Shown here one piece after another: positions 44,826-54,828 of a stretch of 56,838 nt of DNA (position 1 is its first letter; the number at the start of each line of letters is the position of its first letter). Below the pieces are notes generated by a model. That model made no database searches. It had not been told where the DNA came from and saw nothing but the letters and a program-made list of their open reading frames with translations. This DNA is from Alphaproteobacteria bacterium (GTDB lineage: Bacteria > Pseudomonadota > Alphaproteobacteria > Sphingomonadales > Sphingomonadaceae). The stretch spans positions 66,141-122,978 of the forward strand of contig JAGWWF010000009.1 in the NCBI GenBank assembly GCA_018970445.1. Reading direction: 5' to 3'. The position numbers and the translations under genes were made by a program.

Positions 44826-45095
44826 ATGAGCGCCGATACCCGCGTCATCACCGCCCATGTCCCGCTTGACCTTGCCGACAAGGTGGAGGCCATGGCAGCG
44901 CGGCTGGAACGGTCGCGCGGATGGGTGATGAAACAGGCGCTGGCCGCGTGGGTTGATCAGGAGGAAGAACGGCACCGGTTGACGCTTGTGGCACTGGATG
45001 ATGTGACGGCTGGCCGGGTGATCGACGCTGCCGCCATCACCGCCTGGGCCGACAGCCTGTCCACCAACGCCCCGCTGCCGCCGCCAAGGCCGTGA
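44826..45095 (+). CDS. Ribbon-helix-helix antitoxin (ParD/CopG-like)
   Basis: 89 residues. The N-terminal RHH fold VITAHVPLDLADKVEAMAARLERSRGWVMKQALAAWVDQE gives DNA binding; the acidic/Ala-rich tail should wrap the toxin. Its stop overlaps the toxin start (GTGA). A palindromic operator lies upstream. Confidence 0.9.
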   Translation: MSADTRVITAHVPLDLADKVEAMAARLERSRGWVMKQALAAWVDQEEERHRLTLVALDDVTAGRVIDAAAITAWADSLSTNAPLPPPRP

Positions 45096-45391
45096 ACATC
45101 AACTGGACCGCGGCAGCGACGCGCGATCTGGTGCGTTTCCACGATTTTCTCGCACCCGTCGCCCCCGAAGCCGCCGCCCGCGTGGTCCAGCAACTCGCCC
45201 ACGCCGCCGACCGCCTGCGCGATTTCCCCCGCCTTGGCGAGCGCCTCGATGCCTATGCACCCCGCGAGGTGCGGCGCATCATCGTCGGCCATCATGAATT
45301 GCGCTACGAGATCCGGGACGCAGAAATCTTCATTTTGCGCCTTTGGCACAGCCGCGAGGATCGAAGTTTCGGCGCAGAGGGGCACGGTTGA
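45092..45391 (+). CDS. ParE/RelE-family toxin
   Basis: 99 residues. INWTAAATRDLVRFHDFLAP..., LRDFPRLGERLDAY and the end REVRRIIVGHHELRYEIRDAEIFILRLWHSRED are the ParE/RelE fold. Such toxins hit DNA gyrase (ParE) or mRNA on the ribosome (RelE); the target is not certain. Starts with GTG at 45092. It ends 17 bp from the end of a MazF-like toxin gene on the other strand. Confidence 0.9.
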   Translation: MNINWTAAATRDLVRFHDFLAPVAPEAAARVVQQLAHAADRLRDFPRLGERLDAYAPREVRRIIVGHHELRYEIRDAEIFILRLWHSREDRSFGAEGHG

Positions 45392-45407
45392 ACCATTTCC
45401 TGGCCCA

Positions 45408-45761
45408 TCAGCGCGCGCCGGTCGTGGCCAGGCCAAGAAACACCAGCAACGCCAGATTGAACCGCACCAGATCATCGCGGGCAAGCACACCCAGCCGCTT
45501 GCCCAGCCGCTCACGCGGCACGGTGGTCAATTTGTCGATCATGATGCGGCTGGGCTGGGCCAGCCCGTTGGCCGGATCGGGCGCGATGGGCAGGCGCAGC
45601 ATGGGCGCGTCGGTGGGATCGCTGGTGAACAGGCAGATGGTGATGGAACCGGTGCCCGCGAAGGCATCGTCCTGCACGATCAGCACCGGCCGGGGCTTGC
45701 CGGCATAATCGGGGCCGCCAGCCGCAGTCCAGATCTCGCCGCGTTTCAGCTGGCGGCCCAA
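45408..45761 (-). CDS. MazF/PemK-family toxin
   Basis: 117 residues. The N-terminus KRGEIWTAAGGPDYAGKPRPVLIVQDDAF, then ITICLFTSDPTDAPMLRLPI and PSRIMIDKLTTVPRERLGKRLG, matches MazF endoribonucleases. TTG at 45761 is the only start giving the family N-terminus; it overlaps the antitoxin gene by 16 bp. Confidence 0.88.
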   Translation of the reverse strand: MGRQLKRGEIWTAAGGPDYAGKPRPVLIVQDDAFAGTGSITICLFTSDPTDAPMLRLPIAPDPANGLAQPSRIMIDKLTTVPRERLGKRLGVLARDDLVRFNLALLVFLGLATTGAR

Positions 45762-45961
45762 TCGAAATTGGCATCGATGAAGGCTTGATCGTCGCCGGCA
45801 CTGCGGCCCGCCACCGCCAGCGCCTGGCGACGGGCTTCGGCGCGGAAGCTGGCGGAGCGCACATCGGGCACCCAGATCTGCAACGGCCGCAAGCCGCGCG
45901 CGCGCAGGCGGTCACGATGGGCCTGAACCTTGGCACGCGATGGCGAGGTGGATGCGGGCAC
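45746..45961 (-). CDS. MazE-type (DUF3018) antitoxin
   Basis: 71 residues. VQAHRDRLRARGLRPLQIWVPDVRSASFRAEARRQALAVA is the DUF3018/MazE-like antitoxin pattern; it neutralises the adjacent MazF. GTG at 45961 has AGGAG 9 bases upstream. Frame runs a little further upstream to 46018 without a ribosome site. Confidence 0.85.
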   Translation of the reverse strand: MPASTSPSRAKVQAHRDRLRARGLRPLQIWVPDVRSASFRAEARRQALAVAGRSAGDDQAFIDANFDWAAS

Positions 45962-45989
45962 GGCCGGGCACTCCTGCTGGTTACATGTC

Positions 45990-46018
45990 ACCCTAAACCA
46001 ACGCGATCCAGATTGCAA
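45990..46018 (-). promoter_or_regulatory. Promoter of the mazEF-like module
   Basis: On the minus strand TTGCAA (46018-46013), a 17-base spacer and TAGGGT (45995-45990). The -35 lies in a 10-base palindrome GATTGCAATC (46011-46020), a possible operator, which also overlaps the stop of the MBL gene. Confidence 0.4.
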
Positions 46019-47110
46019 TCACGCCCGCACGAACCGGTCCACGCCCCCCGCATCCGTCACCCGGCGCACCCGGCCGCGCTCCTCCAGCCAGTGCAGGTGC
46101 GCCACCGTCTCGCCGGTGGCCAGGCCATAATCCGCCTCGCCGATCGGGCGGCGGAACAGGGCGGCAAAACAATCGACGGCGGTGCGCGGCTGCGCGCAGA
46201 AGGCTTCCAGCTTTTCCAGCTTGCCGGCGTGATCGGCGGCCAGCTGATCGAGCCGCGTGTGCAGGCCATAGAAGGGCTCGTTGTGGGCTGGCAGCACCAG
46301 CAGATGATCGGGAATGGCGCGCAGCCGCTCGATGCTCTCCAGCCAGTCGCCCAGCGGATCGGCATAGGGCTCGGTGGGATAGACCGAGACATTGCTGGTG
46401 ATGCGCGGCAGCACCTGATCGCCGGAAATCATCACGTCATCGGCCACCAGGCAGGCATGTTCCGGCGCATGGCCGCGGCCCACCACCACGGTGAATTTGC
46501 GCGCGCCAATGCTCAGCACATCGCCATCGCGCAGCCGCTTGAAACCGGCCGGCATCTTGCTGATGATCTTGCCGAAACTGCCCCAGGCCTTGGCCTTCAT
46601 GGCGGCCACCTGCTCCTCGCTCCAGCCGGCGCGCACCGAAAAGGCCACGGCTTCATCGGGCGGGGCATCGCGCACATCCAGCGTGAGGGTGCGCGCCAGC
46701 AGATATTCGGTGCGGGTGATTTCCAGCGGCACATCCCATTTGCGGCACAGCCAGCCGGCCATGCCCAGATGATCGGGGTGATAATGGGTGACGATCACCC
46801 GGCCCACCGGCTTGGCCTTCAGCGCACCGGCAAACAGCGTCTCCCACGCCGCCTTGCTGGCCGGCAGGCCCACGCCGGTATCCACGATCGCCCAGTGATC
46901 GCCGGCATCGATCACCCACAGATTGATGTGATCCAGGCCAAAGGGCAGGCCCATGCGCACCCAGAAAATTCCCGGCGCCACCGCTTCGGCCTCGCCCGGC
47001 CCAGGCACCCAGCGGCCCAGCGGGTAACGCAGGCCCTTGATCTCGTCGGCCACGCGCGCCGCGGTGCTGATCTCTCCGGCCGGAATGGGGTTGAGCGGTG
47101 GCGGTTCCAT
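46019..47110 (-). CDS. MBL-fold metallo-hydrolase
   Basis: 363 residues. Metal site THYHPDHLG plus GHAPEHA, SGDQVL and a later PAHNEP histidine. The C-terminal winged part (RTAVDCFAALFRRPIGEADYGLATGETVAHLHWLEE) resembles the LACTB2-like group. Substrate unknown. ATG at 47110 (MEPPPLNPIPAGEI) is preferred over upstream in-frame starts that overlap the divergent gene. Confidence 0.88.
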   Translation of the reverse strand: MEPPPLNPIPAGEISTAARVADEIKGLRYPLGRWVPGPGEAEAVAPGIFWVRMGLPFGLDHINLWVIDAGDHWAIVDTGVGLPASKAAWETLFAGALKAKPVGRVIVTHYHPDHLGMAGWLCRKWDVPLEITRTEYLLARTLTLDVRDAPPDEAVAFSVRAGWSEEQVAAMKAKAWGSFGKIISKMPAGFKRLRDGDVLSIGARKFTVVVGRGHAPEHACLVADDVMISGDQVLPRITSNVSVYPTEPYADPLGDWLESIERLRAIPDHLLVLPAHNEPFYGLHTRLDQLAADHAGKLEKLEAFCAQPRTAVDCFAALFRRPIGEADYGLATGETVAHLHWLEERGRVRRVTDAGGVDRFVRA

Positions 47111-47189
47111 GGCCCCAGCGCTAACCCGGCTGTGGCGCGGCGTCGACTCTCCTTGCCGACAGGATGGGCTTGCGGCAGGGGATGCCGCA

Positions 47190-47780
47190 ATGCACCCCAA
47201 TGCCGCCTTTCGCAGTGATGCTGATCCGCTCGGCTTTGTTGCCGCCCATGGCTTTGCCCATATCTTTGGCGCAACGCCGGCGGGCCCGCGTGTCGCCCAT
47301 GCCCCGGTGCTGGTGCAGGGAGGCTGCATCCTGTTCCACCTGGCGCGCGGCAATGCGCTGGCCCAACATCTCGATGGCCTCACCGCGCTGATCAGCGTGG
47401 GCGGGCCGGGCCATTATGTCTCGCCCAACTGGTATGTTCAGCCGGCGAACAACGTGCCGACGTGGAATTATCAGACGGTGGAGATCGAAGGCCCGGTGCG
47501 CGCGCTGGACATGGTGGCGCTTGAGGCGCTGCTGAACCTGTCATCCGCCACGTTCGAGCCCCGCGTGGGCCAGGATTGGACCATGGCCAAGATGGAGCGC
47601 CCGCGCGCCGAAGCGATGATGCGCGCCATCACCGGCTATTGCCTCACCCCCACCGCCATCCGCACCACGTGCAAGGCCAGCCAGAACCGCAGCGACGCCG
47701 ATGTGGCAGGCGTGATCGCCGCGCTGGAACGTCTGGGCGAACATCAGGGCGCCGCCGCCATCCGAAAGGCCAGGCCATGA
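47190..47780 (+). CDS. PaiB-like FMN-binding protein
   Basis: 196 residues. MHPNAAFRSDADPLGFVAAHGFAHIFG, GPGHYVSPNWYV and VPTWNYQTVEIEG are characteristic of the PaiB family, a flavin-reductase-like fold annotated as negative transcriptional regulator in Bacillus but likely a flavin enzyme. The first of a chain of overlapping genes; its TGA overlaps the next ATG. Confidence 0.9.
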   Translation: MHPNAAFRSDADPLGFVAAHGFAHIFGATPAGPRVAHAPVLVQGGCILFHLARGNALAQHLDGLTALISVGGPGHYVSPNWYVQPANNVPTWNYQTVEIEGPVRALDMVALEALLNLSSATFEPRVGQDWTMAKMERPRAEAMMRAITGYCLTPTAIRTTCKASQNRSDADVAGVIAALERLGEHQGAAAIRKARP

Positions 47781-48430
47781 AACTCGCCGTGTTCGATTGC
47801 GATGGCACGCTGATCGACAGCCAGGTCAACATCATCCGGGCGATGGCATCCAGTTTCCAGCGCCACGGCCTGACCGCGCCCGACAGCCATGCCACCCGGC
47901 GCATCGTGGGCCTGAGCCTGGTGGAAGCGATGCAGGCGCTGCTGCCGCAGGCCGACCATGCCCTGCACCTGAGCCTGGCCGATGATTACAAGACCGCGTT
48001 CCAGCGCCTGCGCGCCGACCGGGCGCTGGATGCCGAGCCGCTGTATCCCGGCATCGGCGATCTGCTGACGGCGCTGGCCGATGCCGGCTGGCTGCTGGCG
48101 GTGGCCACCGGCAAATCGGATCGCGGGCTGAAACTGGCGCTGGAGCATCACGGCATCCACGACCGGTTCGTTTCGCTGCAGACGGCGGATCGCCACCCGT
48201 CGAAACCGCATCCATCGATGCTGCACGCCGCCCTGGCCGATGCCGGCGCGCAGGCCGAACAGGCGGTGATGATCGGGGATACCATCTTCGACATGGCCAT
48301 GGGCCAGGCCGCCGGGGTGCGCGCCATCGGCGTCGACTGGGGCTATCACGAGGCGGACGAGCTGATCGATGCCGGCGCCGCGCATGTGGCCCGCGATGCC
48401 GATCATCTGCTGGCGATCCTGAATGGCTGA
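47777..48430 (+). CDS. HAD-superfamily hydrolase (phosphoglycolate phosphatase-like)
   Basis: 217 residues. HAD motif I FDCDGTLIDS, motif II ATGKSDRG, motif III KPHP and motif IV GDTIFDMAMG. A small helical cap between I and II is typical of the Gph/PGP-like subgroup. Phosphatase of unknown substrate. Overlaps the PaiB-like gene by 4 bp and the next small gene by 8 bp. In alphaproteobacteria a HAD gene often precedes the ATP12 gene, as here. Confidence 0.9.
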   Translation: MKLAVFDCDGTLIDSQVNIIRAMASSFQRHGLTAPDSHATRRIVGLSLVEAMQALLPQADHALHLSLADDYKTAFQRLRADRALDAEPLYPGIGDLLTALADAGWLLAVATGKSDRGLKLALEHHGIHDRFVSLQTADRHPSKPHPSMLHAALADAGAQAEQAVMIGDTIFDMAMGQAAGVRAIGVDWGYHEADELIDAGAAHVARDADHLLAILNG

Positions 48431-48653
48431 GGAGGAGGCCCCCGGTTCGGGTGCGATGGTCGCACGGTTGCGGCGGCTGGGCCGGGTGCTCGCATTGATT
48501 TCGCTGCTGTTTGGCGGGCTGTTCGTGGTGCTGGCCCGGCGCAGCGCCGCGCTGGGGGACAATGGCGAGATTGCCAGCGCGCTGTTCTGGGTGGGGGCGC
48601 TGCTGCAATTCGCGCTGGCTTTCATGTTGCTGCGGCGCGGGCGCAAGGGCTAA
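48423..48653 (+). CDS. Small two-helix membrane protein
   Basis: 76 residues with two predicted membrane segments, LALISLLFGGLFVVLA and ALFWVGALLQFALAFMLL, and a basic end. Not assigned to a family. Starts inside the HAD gene; conserved position between HAD and ATP12 genes suggests it is a real gene of the operon. Confidence 0.7.
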   Translation: MAEEEAPGSGAMVARLRRLGRVLALISLLFGGLFVVLARRSAALGDNGEIASALFWVGALLQFALAFMLLRRGRKG

Positions 48654-48663
48654 GGCCCAGGCC

Positions 48664-48867
48664 ATGAACCAGGCCCCGCTTCCCCCCGATGTCGCCCGCC
48701 GGCTTTACCTGCGCTTTCTGGCGGTGCGGCTGGCCGGGCTGGCGGTGATGGTGCTGGGCGTGTGGCTGATCCGCAGCCAGGGCCAGGCGGTGGGGCTGCC
48801 GGTGGTGCTGCTGGGCGGCGCATCGCTGTTCGTGCGGCCCAGGCATCTGGGCGGCCCGCGGCCGTGA
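48664..48867 (+). CDS. Small two-helix membrane protein
   Basis: 67 residues with two hydrophobic segments (VRLAGLAVMVLGVWLI and GLPVVLLGGASLFV). Unrecognised. ATG at 48664 follows the previous gene by 10 bp and its TGA overlaps the GTG of the ATP12 gene. Confidence 0.65.
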   Translation: MNQAPLPPDVARRLYLRFLAVRLAGLAVMVLGVWLIRSQGQAVGLPVVLLGGASLFVRPRHLGGPRP

Positions 48868-49559
48868 AGCGCTTCTGGACACAGGCCAGCGTGACCGGCG
48901 GGCCGGGCCATTGGGGCGTGGCGCTGGATGGCCGGCCGCTGCGCACCCCGGCGCGGGCGGCGTTGCTGGTGCCAACCGAAGCGCTGGCCAGCGCCATCGC
49001 CGCGGAATGGAATGCGCAAGGGCCGCAGGTGAACCCGCGCAGCCTGCCGCTGACCGGCTTTGCCAACGCCGCCATCGATCGGGTGGCGCCCGATGCGGCG
49101 GCCTTTGCCAGCCGGCTGGCGGCTTATGCGCAAAGCGAACTGATCGCCTATCGCGCCGATGGCCCGGCGTCGTTGCTGACGGCGCAGGCGCAGGCCTGGG
49201 ACCAATGGGTGGACTGGCTCGCCCGCCGCTATGATGTGGGGCTGACCATCACCACCGGCATCATGCATGTCGCTCAGCCGCCGGCAACGCTGGCGCGCAT
49301 CGCCACGGCCTTTGCCGCCTTCACGCCGTTCCAGCTGGCGCCGCTGGATCCCATCGTGACGATCACCGGTTCGGCCGTGCTGGCGCTGGCGGTGGCAGAG
49401 GGCGAACTGGACGCCACCGCCGCCCATGACATCGCCCATGTCGATGCGCGCTGGCAGGAAGAGCAATGGGGCCGCGATCCGCTGGCGCAAGCGGCAGAGG
49501 CCAGCCGCCGCGCCGATCTGGCCGCAGCGGTGGCCTGCCTGCGGCTGTTGCCCGCGTAA
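48864..49559 (+). CDS. ATP12 family F1-ATPase assembly chaperone
   Basis: 231 residues. KRFWTQASVTGGPGHWGVALDGRPLRTPARAALLVPTEALA and the central PRSLPLTGFANAAIDRV, SELIAYRAD, WDQWVDWLARRYDV segments are typical of ATP12, a chaperone for the F1 alpha subunit. GTG start at 48864 matches the family N-terminus and overlaps the preceding stop. Confidence 0.92.
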   Translation: MKRFWTQASVTGGPGHWGVALDGRPLRTPARAALLVPTEALASAIAAEWNAQGPQVNPRSLPLTGFANAAIDRVAPDAAAFASRLAAYAQSELIAYRADGPASLLTAQAQAWDQWVDWLARRYDVGLTITTGIMHVAQPPATLARIATAFAAFTPFQLAPLDPIVTITGSAVLALAVAEGELDATAAHDIAHVDARWQEEQWGRDPLAQAAEASRRADLAAAVACLRLLPA

Positions 49560-49634
49560 CCGGATCGTGACCAATCGCCTCTTGCCCGCCCGCGTGGCAT
49601 TGCTAGTGGAAAGCCGCAAGGGAGTGCTGCTGCC

Positions 49635-51161
49635 ATGTTGAAGCAACTGGAAGAACTGGAACGCCGCCGTGCCGCTGCCCGCCTGGGCGGCGGCGACAAG
49701 CGCATCGCGGCCCAGCATGCCAAGGGCCGGCTGACGGCGCGCGAACGGCTCGACATCCTGCTCGATCCCGGCAGCTTTGAAGAGCTGGACATGTATGTGG
49801 AGCACAACTGCACCGATTTCGGCATGGCCGAGACGGTGATCCCCGGTGATGGCGTGGTGACGGGCAGCGGCACCATCAACGGCCGGCTGGTGTTCGTGTT
49901 CTCCCAGGATTTCACCGTGTTCGGCGGCTCGCTTTCGGAACGCCACGCGCAAAAAATCTGCAAGATCATGGACATGGCGATGAAGGTCGGCGCGCCGGTG
50001 ATCGGCCTGAACGATTCGGGCGGCGCGCGCATCCAGGAAGGCGTGGCCAGCCTGGGCGGTTATGCCGAGGTGTTCCAGCGCAACGTGCTGGCATCGGGCG
50101 TGGTGCCGCAGATCAGCCTCATCATGGGCCCCTGTGCCGGCGGCGCGGTCTATTCGCCGGCGATGACCGACTTCATCTTCATGGTGAAGGACAGCAGTTA
50201 CATGTTCGTCACCGGCCCCGATGTGGTGAAAACCGTGACCAACGAGGTGGTGACCCAGGAAGAACTGGGCGGCGCCATCACCCACAGCACGAAATCCGGC
50301 GTGGCCGATCTGGCGCTGGAGGATGACATCGACGCGCTGCTGCGCACGCGGACATTCTTCGATTTCCTGCCGCTCAACAACCGCGAGGATGCCCCGTTCC
50401 GCCCGACCAGCGATGATCCGTTGCGCATCGACAACAGCCTGGACACGCTGATCCCTGACAGCGCCAACAAGCCCTATGACATGCACGAGCTGATCCAGAA
50501 GGTCGCCGACGATGGCGAGTTCTTCGAGCTGCAGCCCGGCCATGCCGGCAACATCATCATCGGTTTTGCCCGCATCGAAGGCCACACGGTGGGCATCGTC
50601 GCCAACCAGCCGATGGTGCTGGCCGGCTGCCTTGACATCAACGCATCGAAAAAGGCCGGCCGCTTCGTGCGCTTCTGCGATGCCTTCAACATCCCCATCA
50701 TCACCTTTGTCGATGTGCCCGGATTCTTGCCAGGCGTGGCGCAGGAATATGGCGGCATTATCAAGCATGGCGCCAAACTGCTGTTCGCCTATGCCGAAGC
50801 CACCGTGCCGAAAATCACCGTCATCACCCGCAAGGCCTATGGCGGCGCCTATGACGTGATGGCATCGAAACATCTGCGCGGCGACCTCAACTATGCCTGG
50901 CCCACCGCCGAAATCGCCGTGATGGGGGCCAAGGGCGCGGTGGAGATCATCTTCCGCAACCAGAGCGCCGACGAGATCGCGGCGCGCACCGCCGAATATG
51001 AAGCCCGTTTTGCCAATCCGTTCGTGGCGGCGGCCAAGGGCTTCATCGATGAAGTGATCATGCCGCATTCCACCCGGCGGCGCATCGCGCTGGGCCTGCG
51101 CAAGCTGCGCACCAAGACCCTGGAAAACCCCTGGAAAAAGCACGACAACATCCCCCTGTGA
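49635..51161 (+). CDS. pccB: Propionyl-CoA carboxylase beta chain
   Basis: 508 residues; carboxyltransferase subunit that carboxylates propionyl-CoA (or related acyl-CoAs) using carboxybiotin from Pcc[57 protein letters not shown] and [17 protein letters not shown] are all diagnostic. Likely followed by pccA with two short genes between. Confidence 0.95.
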   Translation: MLKQLEELERRRAAARLGGGDKRIAAQHAKGRLTARERLDILLDPGSFEELDMYVEHNCTDFGMAETVIPGDGVVTGSGTINGRLVFVFSQDFTVFGGSLSERHAQKICKIMDMAMKVGAPVIGLNDSGGARIQEGVASLGGYAEVFQRNVLASGVVPQISLIMGPCAGGAVYSPAMTDFIFMVKDSSYMFVTGPDVVKTVTNEVVTQEELGGAITHSTKSGVADLALEDDIDALLRTRTFFDFLPLNNREDAPFRPTSDDPLRIDNSLDTLIPDSANKPYDMHELIQKVADDGEFFELQPGHAGNIIIGFARIEGHTVGIVANQPMVLAGCLDINASKKAGRFVRFCDAFNIPIITFVDVPGFLPGVAQEYGGIIKHGAKLLFAYAEATVPKITVITRKAYGGAYDVMASKHLRGDLNYAWPTAEIAVMGAKGAVEIIFRNQSADEIAARTAEYEARFANPFVAAAKGFIDEVIMPHSTRRRIALGLRKLRTKTLENPWKKHDNIPL

Positions 51162-51174
51162 GCGCAGGAGCGTG

Positions 51175-51642
51175 ATGCCCGACACCTATCTCGTCTGGAA
51201 ATTCCTGCACATCACCGGGGTGGTGATGCTGATGGGCAACATCACCGTCACCGCCATCTGGAAATTTTTCGCCGATCGCGATGGCCGCGGCGCGGTGCTG
51301 CAATTCGCCCAGAAACTCATCACCTACACCGATTGGTCGATGACGGTGTGGGGCGTCGTGCTCACCATGGTTGGCGGCTATGGCCTTGCCATACAAGGAC
51401 AATTTGATCTTTTCTCCGGCTGGCTGCTGTGGGCGCAGCTTTGTTTCGTCGCCGCCGGGCTGATCTGGCTGGGCCTGATCGTGCCGATCCAGATCAGAAG
51501 CGCCCGGCTGGCCCGCAGCTTTGGCGACGGGCCGGTGCCCGATGCCTATAAAGCCTTGTCAAGAAAGTGGATTTTCTGGGGCCTGGTGTCCACCGGGCCG
51601 CTGCTGGCGGCGCTGTGGCTGATGATCGCCAGGCCCGCATGA
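51175..51642 (+). CDS. DUF2269-like integral membrane protein
   Basis: 155 residues with four predicted membrane helices, starting WKFLHITGVVMLMGNITVTAIW with an early histidine, as in the DUF2269 family. Function unknown; some homologues are annotated as copper-related or heme-binding-like. The preceding AGGAG suits the ATG at 51175; a GTG directly before it is less likely. Confidence 0.75.
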   Translation: MPDTYLVWKFLHITGVVMLMGNITVTAIWKFFADRDGRGAVLQFAQKLITYTDWSMTVWGVVLTMVGGYGLAIQGQFDLFSGWLLWAQLCFVAAGLIWLGLIVPIQIRSARLARSFGDGPVPDAYKALSRKWIFWGLVSTGPLLAALWLMIARPA

Positions 51643-51670
51643 TGGTTTTGTTGCGATAAAAAGACTCTTC

Positions 51671-51707
51671 CATGACAAGTTTGTGACATTCCTGTTGCAT
51701 TGTCATG
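51671..51707 (+). promoter_or_regulatory. Inverted repeat before the UrcA gene
   Basis: CATGACAA (51671-51678) and TTGTCATG (51700-51707), exact 8-base inverted repeats separated by 21 bases, about 45 bp before the gene start in an AT-rich promoter region. A possible operator; no clear -35/-10 pair was identified. Confidence 0.4.
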
Positions 51708-51750
51708 ACAAAGAGCGCATCCTCCGGGCAGTAGAGATTTGGAGGACCGC

Positions 51751-52062
51751 ATGAAGATCATCATCGCAGCCGCACTGGCCGCCGCCGTGGCCACACCCGC
51801 CCTGACAACGCAGCCCGGCTATGAACGCGCGCAAGTGACGGTGCAGACGGCCGATCTCGATCTGTCGTCGGCCGCTGGCCAGCGCCAGCTTGATCGCCGC
51901 ATCGCCGTGGCCGTCACCCGCGTCTGCGGTGCGCCGGTGATCTTCAGCCGCGATGAACTGGCCGCGCTGGCCGATTGCGAAGCCCGCGCCATGGCCGCCA
52001 CTGGCCCGCAGATCGAAGCTGCCCGCGCCAGACGCGCCATGGCGGTGGCCGCCCGCCAGTAA
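51751..52062 (+). CDS. UrcA family protein
   Basis: 103 residues with an N-terminal signal (MKIIIAAALAAAVATPALT). VQTADLDLSSAAGQRQLDRRIAVAVTRVCG...CEARAM with two cysteines is the UrcA pattern common in sphingomonads; function unknown. ATG at 51751 is supported by GGAGG six bases upstream. Confidence 0.87.
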   Translation: MKIIIAAALAAAVATPALTTQPGYERAQVTVQTADLDLSSAAGQRQLDRRIAVAVTRVCGAPVIFSRDELAALADCEARAMAATGPQIEAARARRAMAVAARQ

Positions 52063-52082
52063 CCGATTGATTTCAGGGTGGG

Positions 52083-52119
52083 ACAGCCGGCGCAGGGCCA
52101 CACCCCGCGCCGGCTGTTT
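52083..52119 (+). terminator. Terminator after the UrcA gene
   Basis: ACAGCCGGCGC (52083-52093) pairs with GCGCCGGCTGT (52107-52117), 11 bp, then TTT. About 20 bp after the UrcA stop. The rest of the gap to 52406 (about 290 bp) is GC-rich and holds no gene that I recognise. Confidence 0.7.
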
Positions 52120-52406
52120 CGCATCCAGCTGCAGGGCCTGTTGGCCGGCACCGCGGGGCGTGCGGTGCCGGCCTTGGTCCAGGCGGGGTTGGCGGTGGCG
52201 CTGCGGCCGGGGGAAATCTGCCGCAGGCCCGGTCGGGCGGTGACTGGCCGCCAAGGCCACCTGCCCCAGCTACGCAAGACCCGCGCCCCCGGTTGCGCCC
52301 GATTGCGCCCGCCACCGTGTCACAGGCCCCCTGCCCAATCGCGCTGTTGCCAGCCTGCGCCAGCCCGCTATGGAAGCCGGGTGACCCACGTTCGGGAGAC
52401 GGCGTC

Positions 52407-54410
<2,004 letters not shown>

Positions 54411-54828
54411 GCGGGCCGGGCACAGTGCGCAGCACAGTGCCCGGACTCCGCGCAATGCCCGGCCGGCGGGGCTGGCGGCATATAGCCGCCTGATCCCGTT
54501 CGACGACGCGGCTTTGCCGCGCCCTTGCTTCGTCTTTCACGTGCAGCCCCAGCGGACTCGGCGGCTTTGCCGCCGGCCGCGCCCGTCAGCGCCGGACCAG
54601 AAAGTGAAAAGCGCCTCCGCCCCGGACTGCGCCGGGGTGACAGGCAAGGGGCACAGCCCCTTGACCCATCCGATTCAGGGCAGCCCTCAACCCCGCTCAT
54701 CCCAAGCCTGTCGAGGGACACCCCCAACCGTCACCCCGGACTTGATCCGGGGTCCAGCTTTTCAATGCGTTCGTCACTTGGCATCTTGTCATGCCATGCC
54801 CTAAACATTGATCCGGAGGCGGTGATTT
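54411..54828. repeat. Repeat-rich intergenic region
   Basis: 418 bp with no gene. It holds a hairpin with direct GCACAGTGC repeats (54416-54444), the 26-base element shared with 2192-2217 in inverted orientation (54553-54578), and a palindrome ACCCCGGA-N5-TCCGGGGT (54733-54753) typical of sphingomonad intergenic repeats. A CGAGGGACA stretch near 54713 resembles another common sphingomonad repeat. Confidence 0.75.

Noticed and set aside
48705-51185. An 826-codon antisense open frame opposite the ATP12 gene and pccB
   Set aside because: Its sense strand encodes clearly recognisable proteins; the antisense protein has shadow-like composition and no motif.
54733-54753. The CCCCGGA palindrome as a terminator of pccA
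   Set aside because: It lies over 300 bp from the stop, lacks a T-run and matches a common intergenic repeat.
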